A stretch of 64,000 nucleotides of DNA, from contig NW_027488566.1 of the NCBI RefSeq assembly GCF_050948215.1, positions 1,601,501 to 1,665,500 on the forward strand, given 5' to 3'. Under the pieces are notes generated by a model. It ran no database searches and had not been told where the DNA came from. It was given only the letters and a program-made list of their open reading frames with translations. The translations under genes were made by a program, and so were the position numbers. Of the stretch, positions 57,491-64,000 are shown in pieces. The DNA is from Halictus rubicundus (Eukaryota > Arthropoda > Insecta > Hymenoptera > Halictidae). Numbering within the stretch: the first letter of the stretch is position 1; every line of letters begins with the position of its first letter.

Positions 57491-59770
57491 TGTTATGAAA
57501 AAATTTGTTAGAAACCTTCTATATTACAGTGATATCACGCCGAAAATCGTCGAGGACCGATACGGAAAAAGTTTTCTCTTAGCGGTGGGACTTAAAAATT
57601 TCTAGAGTTTTGTCGACGGAGTAGTACATCCGTCCATTATTTGCTAATAACTCGGTAAATAATAGTAGTAGCGAGTTTGGTGTTATGATATATATTGTTA
57701 GAAACCGTCTATATTACAGTGATATCACGTCGAAAATCGTCTAGGACCGATACGGAAAAAGTTTCCTCTTAGCGGTGGGACTTAAAAATTTCCAGAGCTT
57801 TGTCGACGGAGTAGTACATCCGTCCATTAGTTGCTAATAACTCGGTAAATAATAGTAGTAGCGAGTTTGGTGTTATGATATATATTGTTAGAAACCGTCT
57901 ATATTACAGTGATATCACGTCGAAAATCGTCTAGGACCGATACGGAAAAAGTTTCCTCTTAGCGGTGGGACCTAAAAATTTCCAGAGCTTTGTCGACGGA
58001 GTAGTACATCCGTCCATTAGTTGCTAATAACTCGGTAAATAATAGTAGTAGCGAGTTTGGTGTTATGATATATATTGTTAGAAACCGTCTATACTACAGT
58101 GATATCACGTCGAAAATCGTCTAGGACCGATACGGAAAAAGTTTCCTCTTAGCGGTGGGACCTAAAAATTTCCAGAGCTTTGTCGACGGAGTAGTACATC
58201 CGTCCATTAGTTGCTAATAACTCGGTAAATAATAGTAGTAGCGAGTTTGGTGTTATGAAAAAATTTGTTAGAAACCTTCTATATTACAGTGATATCACGC
58301 CGAAAATCGTCGAGGACCGATACGGAAAAAGTTTTCTCTTAGCGGTGGGACTTAAAAATTTCTAGAGTTTTGTCGACGGAGTAGTACATCCGTCCATTAT
58401 TTGCTAATAACTCGGTAAATAATAGTAGTAGCGAGTTTGGTGTTATGATATATATTGTTAGAAACCGTCTATATTACAGTGATATCACGTCGAAAATCGT
58501 CTAGGACCGATACGGAAAAAGTTTCCTCTTAGCGGTGGGACTTAAAAATTTCCAGAGCTTTGTCGACGGAGTAGTACATCCGTCCATTAGTTGCTAATAA
58601 CTCGGTAAATAATAGTAGTAGCGAGTTTGGTGTTATGATATATATTGTTAGAAACCGTCTATATTACAGTGATATCACGTCGAAAATCGTCTAGGACCGA
58701 TACGGAAAAAGTTTCCTCTTAGCGGTGGGACCTAAAAATTTCTAGAGTTTTGTCGACGGAGTAGTACATCCGTCCATTATTTGCTAATAACTCGGTAAAT
58801 AATAGTAGTAGCGAGTTTGGTGTTATGATATATATTGTTAGAAACCGTCTATACTACAGTGATATCACGTCGAAAATCGTCTAGGACCGATACGGAAAAA
58901 GTTTCCTCTTAGCGGTGGGACCTAAAAATTTCCAGAGCTTTGTCGACGGAGTAGTACATCCGTCCATTAGTTGCTAATAACTCGGTAAATAATAGTAGTA
59001 GCGAGTTTGGTGTTATGAAAAAATTTGTTAGAAACCTTCTATATTACAGTGATATCACGCCGAAAATCGTCGAGGACCGATACGGAAAAAGTTTTCTCTT
59101 AGCGGTGGGACTTAAAAATTTCTAGAGTTTTGTCGACGGAGTAGTACATCCGTCCATTATTTGCTAATAACTCGGTAAATAATAGTAGTAGCGAGTTTGG
59201 TGTTATGATATATATTGTTAGAAACCGTCTATATTACAGTGATATCACGTCGAAAATCGTCTAGGACCGATACGGAAAAAGTTTCCTCTTAGCGGTGGCA
59301 CTTAAAAATTTCCAGAGTTTTGTCGACGGAGTAGTACATCCGTCCATTATTTGCTAATAACTCGGTAAATAATAGTAGTAGCGAGTTTGGTGTTATGATA
59401 TATATTGTTAGAAAAATTCTATATTACAGTGATATCACGTCGAAAATCGTCTAGGACCGATACGGAAAAAGTTTTCTCTTAGCGGTGGGACTTAAAAATT
59501 TCTAGAGTTTTGTCGACGGAGTAGTACATCCGTCCATTATTTGCTAATAACTCGGTAAATAATAGTAGTAGCGAGTTTGGTGTTATGATATATATTGTTA
59601 GAAACCGTCTATATTACAGTGATATCACGTCGAAAATCGTCTAGGACCGATACGGAAAAAGTTTCCTCTTAGCGGTGGGACCTAAAAATTTCCAGAGCTT
59701 TGTCGACGGAGTAGTACATCCGTCCATTAGTTGCTAATAACTCGGTAAATAATAGTAGTAGCGAGTTTGG
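57491..59770. repeat. 4-monomer (760-bp) higher-order repeat, about three copies
   Basis: The marker TGTTATGAAAAAATTTG, followed by CACGCCGAAAATCGTCGAGG, starts at 57491, 58251 and 59011, exactly 760 bp (4 x 190) apart, with matching monomers between. The GTTAGAAAAATTC marker at about 59411 and 60171 shows the same 760-bp step continuing with a changed monomer. Confidence 0.8.
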
Positions 59771-60270
59771 TGTTATGATATATATTGTTAGAAACCGTCT
59801 ATATTACAGTGATATCACGTTGAAAATCGTCTAGGACCGATACGGAAAAAGTTTTCTCTTAGCGGTGGGACTTAAAAATTTCTAGAGTTTTGTCGACGGA
59901 GTAGTACATCCGTCCATTATTTGCTAATAACTCGGTAAATAATAGTAGTAGCGAGTTTGGTGTTATGATATATATTGTTAGAAACCGTCTATATCACAGT
60001 GATATCACGTCGAAAATCGTCTAGGACCGATACGGAAAAAGTTTCCTCTTAGCGGTGGCACTTAAAAATTTCCAGAGTTTTGTCGACGGAGTAGTACATC
60101 CGTCCATTATTTGCTAATAACTCGGTAAATAATAGTAGTAGCGAGTTTGGTGTTATGATATATATTGTTAGAAAAATTCTATATTACAGTGATATCACGT
60201 CGAAAATCGTCTAGGACCGATACGGAAAAAGTTTTCTCTTAGCGGTGGGACTTAAAAATTTCTAGAGTTT

Positions 60271-63200
60271 TGTCGACGGAGTAGTACATCCGTCCATTAT
60301 TTGCTAATAACTCGGTAAATAATATTAGTAGCGAGTTTGGTGTTATGATATATATTGTTAGAAACCGTCTATATTACAGTGATATCACGTCGAAAATCGT
60401 CTAGGACCGATACGGAAAAAGTTTCCTCTTAGCGGTGGGACCTAAAAATTTCCAGAGCTTTGTCGACGGAGTAGTACATCCGTCCATTAGTTGCTAATAA
60501 CTCGGTAAATAATAGTAGTAGCGAGTTTGGTGTTATGATATATATTGTTAGAAACCGTCTATATTACAGTGATATCACGTCGAAAATCGTCTAGGACCGA
60601 TACGGAAAAAGTTTCCTCTTAGCGGTGGGACCTAAAAATTTCCAGAGCTTTGTCGACGGAGTAGTACATCCGTCCATTAGTTGCTAATAACTCGGTAAAT
60701 AATAGTAGTAGCGAGTTTGGTGTTATGATATATATTGTTAGAAACCGTCTATATTACAGTGATATCACGTCGAAAATCGTCTAGGACCGATACGGAAAAA
60801 GTTTCCTCTTAGCGGTGGGACTTAAAAATTTCCAGAGTTTTGTCGACGGAGTAGTACATCCGTCCATTAGTTGCTAATAACTCGGTAAATAATAGTAGTA
60901 GCGAGTTTGGTGTTATGATATATATTGTTAGAAACCGTCTATATTACAGTGATATCACGTCGAAAATCGTCTAGGACCGATACGGAAAAAGTTTCCTCTT
61001 AGCGGTGGGACTTAAAAATTTCCAGAGTTTTGTCGACGGAGTAGTACATCCGTCCATTATTTGCTAATAACTCGGTAAATAATAGTAGTAGCGAGTTTGG
61101 TGTTATGATGTATATTGTTAGAAACCGTCTATATTACAGTGATATCACGTCGAAAATCGTCTAGGACCGATACGGAAAAAGTTTCCTCTTAGCGGTGGGA
61201 CTTAAAAATTTCCAGAGTTTTGTCGACGGAGTAGTACATCCGTCCATTATTTGCTAATAACTCGGTAAATAATAGTAGTAGCGAGTTTGGTGTTATGATA
61301 TATATTGTTAGAAACCGTCTATATTACAGTGATATCACGTCGAAAATCGTCTAGGACCGATACGGAAAAAGTTTCCTCTTAGCGGTGGGACTTAAAAATT
61401 TCCAGAGCTTTGTCGACGGAGTAGTACATCCGTCCATTAGTTGCTAATAACTCGGTAAATAATAGTAGTAGCGAGTTTGGTGTTATGATATATATTGTTA
61501 GAAACCGTCTATATTACAGTGATATCACGTTGAAAATCGTCTAGGACCGATACGGAAAAAGTTTTCTCTTAGCGGTGGGACTTAAAAATTTCTAGAGTTT
61601 TGTCGACGGAGTAGTACATCCGTCCATTATTTGCTAATAACTCGGTAAATAATAGTAGTAGCGAGTTTGGTGTTATGATATATATTGTTAGAAACCGTCT
61701 ATATTACAGTGATATCACGTCGAAAATCGTCTAGGACCGATACGGAAAAAGTTTCCTCTTAGCGGTGGCACTTAAAAATTTCCAGAGTTTTGTCGACGGA
61801 GTAGTACATCCGTCCATTATTTGCTAATAACTCGGTAAATAATAGTAGTAGCGAGTTTGGTGTTATGATATATATTGTTAGAAAAATTCTATATTACAGT
61901 GATATCACGTCGAAAATCGTCTAGGACCGATACGGAAAAAGTTTTCTCTTAGCGGTGGGACTTAAAAATTTCTAGAGTTTTGTCGACGGAGTAGTACATC
62001 CGTCCATTATTTGCTAATAACTCGGTAAATAATAGTAGTAGCGAGTTTGGTGTTATGATATATATTGTTAGAAACCGTCTATATTACAGTGATATCACGT
62101 CGAAAATCGTCTAGGACCGATACGGAAAAAGTTTCCTCTTAGCGGTGGGACCTAAAAATTTCCAGAGCTTTGTCGACGGAGTAGTACATCCGTCCATTAG
62201 TTGCTAATAACTCGGTAAATAATAGTAGTAGCGAGTTTGGTGTTATGATATATATTGTTAGAAACCGTCTATATTACAGTGATATCACGTCGAAAATCGT
62301 CTAGGACCGATACGGAAAAAGTTTCCTCTTAGCGGTGGGACCTAAAAATTTCCAGAGCTTTGTCGACGGAGTAGTACATCCGTCCATTATTTGCTAATAA
62401 CTCGGTAAATAATATTAGTAGCGAGTTTGGTGTTATGATATATATTGTTAGAAACCGTCTATATTACAGTGATATCACGTCGAAAATCGTCTAGGACCGA
62501 TACGGAAAAAGTTTCCTCTTAGCGGTGGGACCTAAAAATTTCCAGAGCTTTGTCGACGGAGTAGTACATCCGTCCATTAGTTGCTAATAACTCGGTAAAT
62601 AATAGTAGTAGCGAGTTTGGTGTTATGATATATATTGTTAGAAACCGTCTATATTACAGTGATATCACGTCGAAAATCGTCTAGGACCGATACGGAAAAA
62701 GTTTCCTCTTAGCGGTGGGACCTAAAAATTTCCAGAGCTTTGTCGACGGAGTAGTACATCCGTCCATTAGTTGCTAATAACTCGGTAAATAATAGTAGTA
62801 GCGAGTTTGGTGTTATGATATATATTGTTAGAAACCGTCTATATTACAGTGATATCACGTCGAAAATCGTCTAGGACCGATACGGAAAAAGTTTCCTCTT
62901 AGCGGTGGGACTTAAAAATTTCCAGAGTTTTGTCGACGGAGTAGTACATCCGTCCATTAGTTGCTAATAACTCGGTAAATAATAGTAGTAGCGAGTTTGG
63001 TGTTATGATATATATTGTTAGAAACCGTCTATATTACAGTGATATCACGTCGAAAATCGTCTAGGACCGATACGGAAAAAGTTTCCTCTTAGCGGTGGGA
63101 CTTAAAAATTTCCAGAGTTTTGTCGACGGAGTAGTACATCCGTCCATTATTTGCTAATAACTCGGTAAATAATAGTAGTAGCGAGTTTGGTGTTATGATG

Positions 63201-64000
63201 TATATTGTTAGAAACCGTCTATATTACAGTGATATCACGTCGAAAATCGTCTAGGACCGATACGGAAAAAGTTTCCTCTTAGCGGTGGGACTTAAAAATT
63301 TCCAGAGTTTTGTCGACGGAGTAGTACATCCGTCCATTATTTGCTAATAACTCGGTAAATAATAGTAGTAGCGAGTTTGGTGTTATGATATATATTGTTA
63401 GAAACCGTCTATATTACAGTGATATCACGTCGAAAATCGTCTAGGACCGATACGGAAAAAGTTTCCTCTTAGCGGTGGGACTTAAAAATTTCCAGAGCTT
63501 TGTCGACGGAGTAGTACATCCGTCCATTAGTTGCTAATAACTCGGTAAATAATAGTAGTAGCGAGTTTGGTGTTATGATATATATTGTTAGAAACCGTCT
63601 ATATTACAGTGATATCACGTTGAAAATCGTCTAGGACCGATACGGAAAAAGTTTTCTCTTAGCGGTGGGACTTAAAAATTTCTAGAGTTTTGTCGACGGA
63701 GTAGTACATCCGTCCATTATTTGCTAATAACTCGGTAAATAATAGTAGTAGCGAGTTTGGTGTTATGATATATATTGTTAGAAACCGTCTATATTACAGT
63801 GATATCACGTCGAAAATCGTCTAGGACCGATACGGAAAAAGTTTCCTCTTAGCGGTGGCACTTAAAAATTTCCAGAGTTTTGTCGACGGAGTAGTACATC
63901 CGTCCATTATTTGCTAATAACTCGGTAAATAATAGTAGTAGCGAGTTTGGTGTTATGATATATATTGTTAGAAAAATTCTATATTACAGTGATATCACGT
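60271..64000. repeat. 11-monomer (2090-bp) higher-order repeat, two copies
   Basis: Private markers recur at exactly 2090 bp (11 x 190): AATATTAGTA (60321 and 62411), ATGATGTATATTG (about 61106 and 63196), CACGTTGAAAATC (about 61527 and 63617) and GAAAAATTCT (61881 and 63971). The shared block begins at about 60271/62361 and runs beyond the window edge. Confidence 0.85.

Larger units (their letters stand above)
56383..64000. repeat. Satellite array, about 40 monomers of 190 bp, to window end
   Basis: GATATCACGT recurs at 56391, 56581, 56771 and onward every 190 bp. This is the same 190-bp subfamily as left of the BEL element, and the array runs off the window. Additional variants appear here (GGGACCTAAAAATT, TGAAAAAATTTGTT, GTTAGAAAAATTC). 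No gene is seen. Confidence 0.95.

Overview
This window is eukaryotic heterochromatin, most likely from an insect. About 212 head-to-tail copies of one satellite monomer (192 bp, or 190 bp in the 3' part) fill roughly two thirds of it, and LTR retrotransposons interrupt the array. I see no host gene and no tRNA, rRNA or CRISPR locus. The arthropod guess rests on an intact BEL/Pao element, whose primer-binding site fits an insect tRNA-Tyr, and an insect-style Ty3/Gypsy element. An ant or other hymenopteran is possible but not shown.

Layout: 1-11861 is a macrosatellite. Three near-identical 1693-bp solo LTRs (243, 4628, 8437) alternate with satellite blocks of exactly 14, 11 and 9 monomers. A fourth copy of that LTR (11862-13554) is the 3' LTR of a nearly complete Gypsy element on the minus strand (11862-21245). 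That element has gag, a -1-frame pro-pol and a different, 1667-bp 5' LTR. Satellite follows (21246-33269), then a 2177-bp solo LTR of a related subfamily (33270-35446), then satellite again (35447-49494), whose monomer drops from 192 to 190 bp near 38.7 kb. A very young BEL/Pao element lies on the plus strand (49495-56382; identical 589-bp LTRs, ATTAC target duplication, one open 1749-residue polyprotein). 190-bp satellite with 4-mer and 11-mer higher-order repeats runs to the end.

The only coding capacity is in the transposons. The BEL element looks autonomous. The Gypsy element has open gag and pro-pol frames, but its LTRs and flanks do not match, which points to recombination between LTRs. 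The most unusual signal is a small sense-strand ORF inside the Gypsy LTRs. Its protein (a basic KTRRGGRR patch, a PLPLPTWKL core and a YY..LFP tail) is conserved between two LTRs that are diverged elsewhere, and it is broken in the LTR version that was amplified with the satellite.
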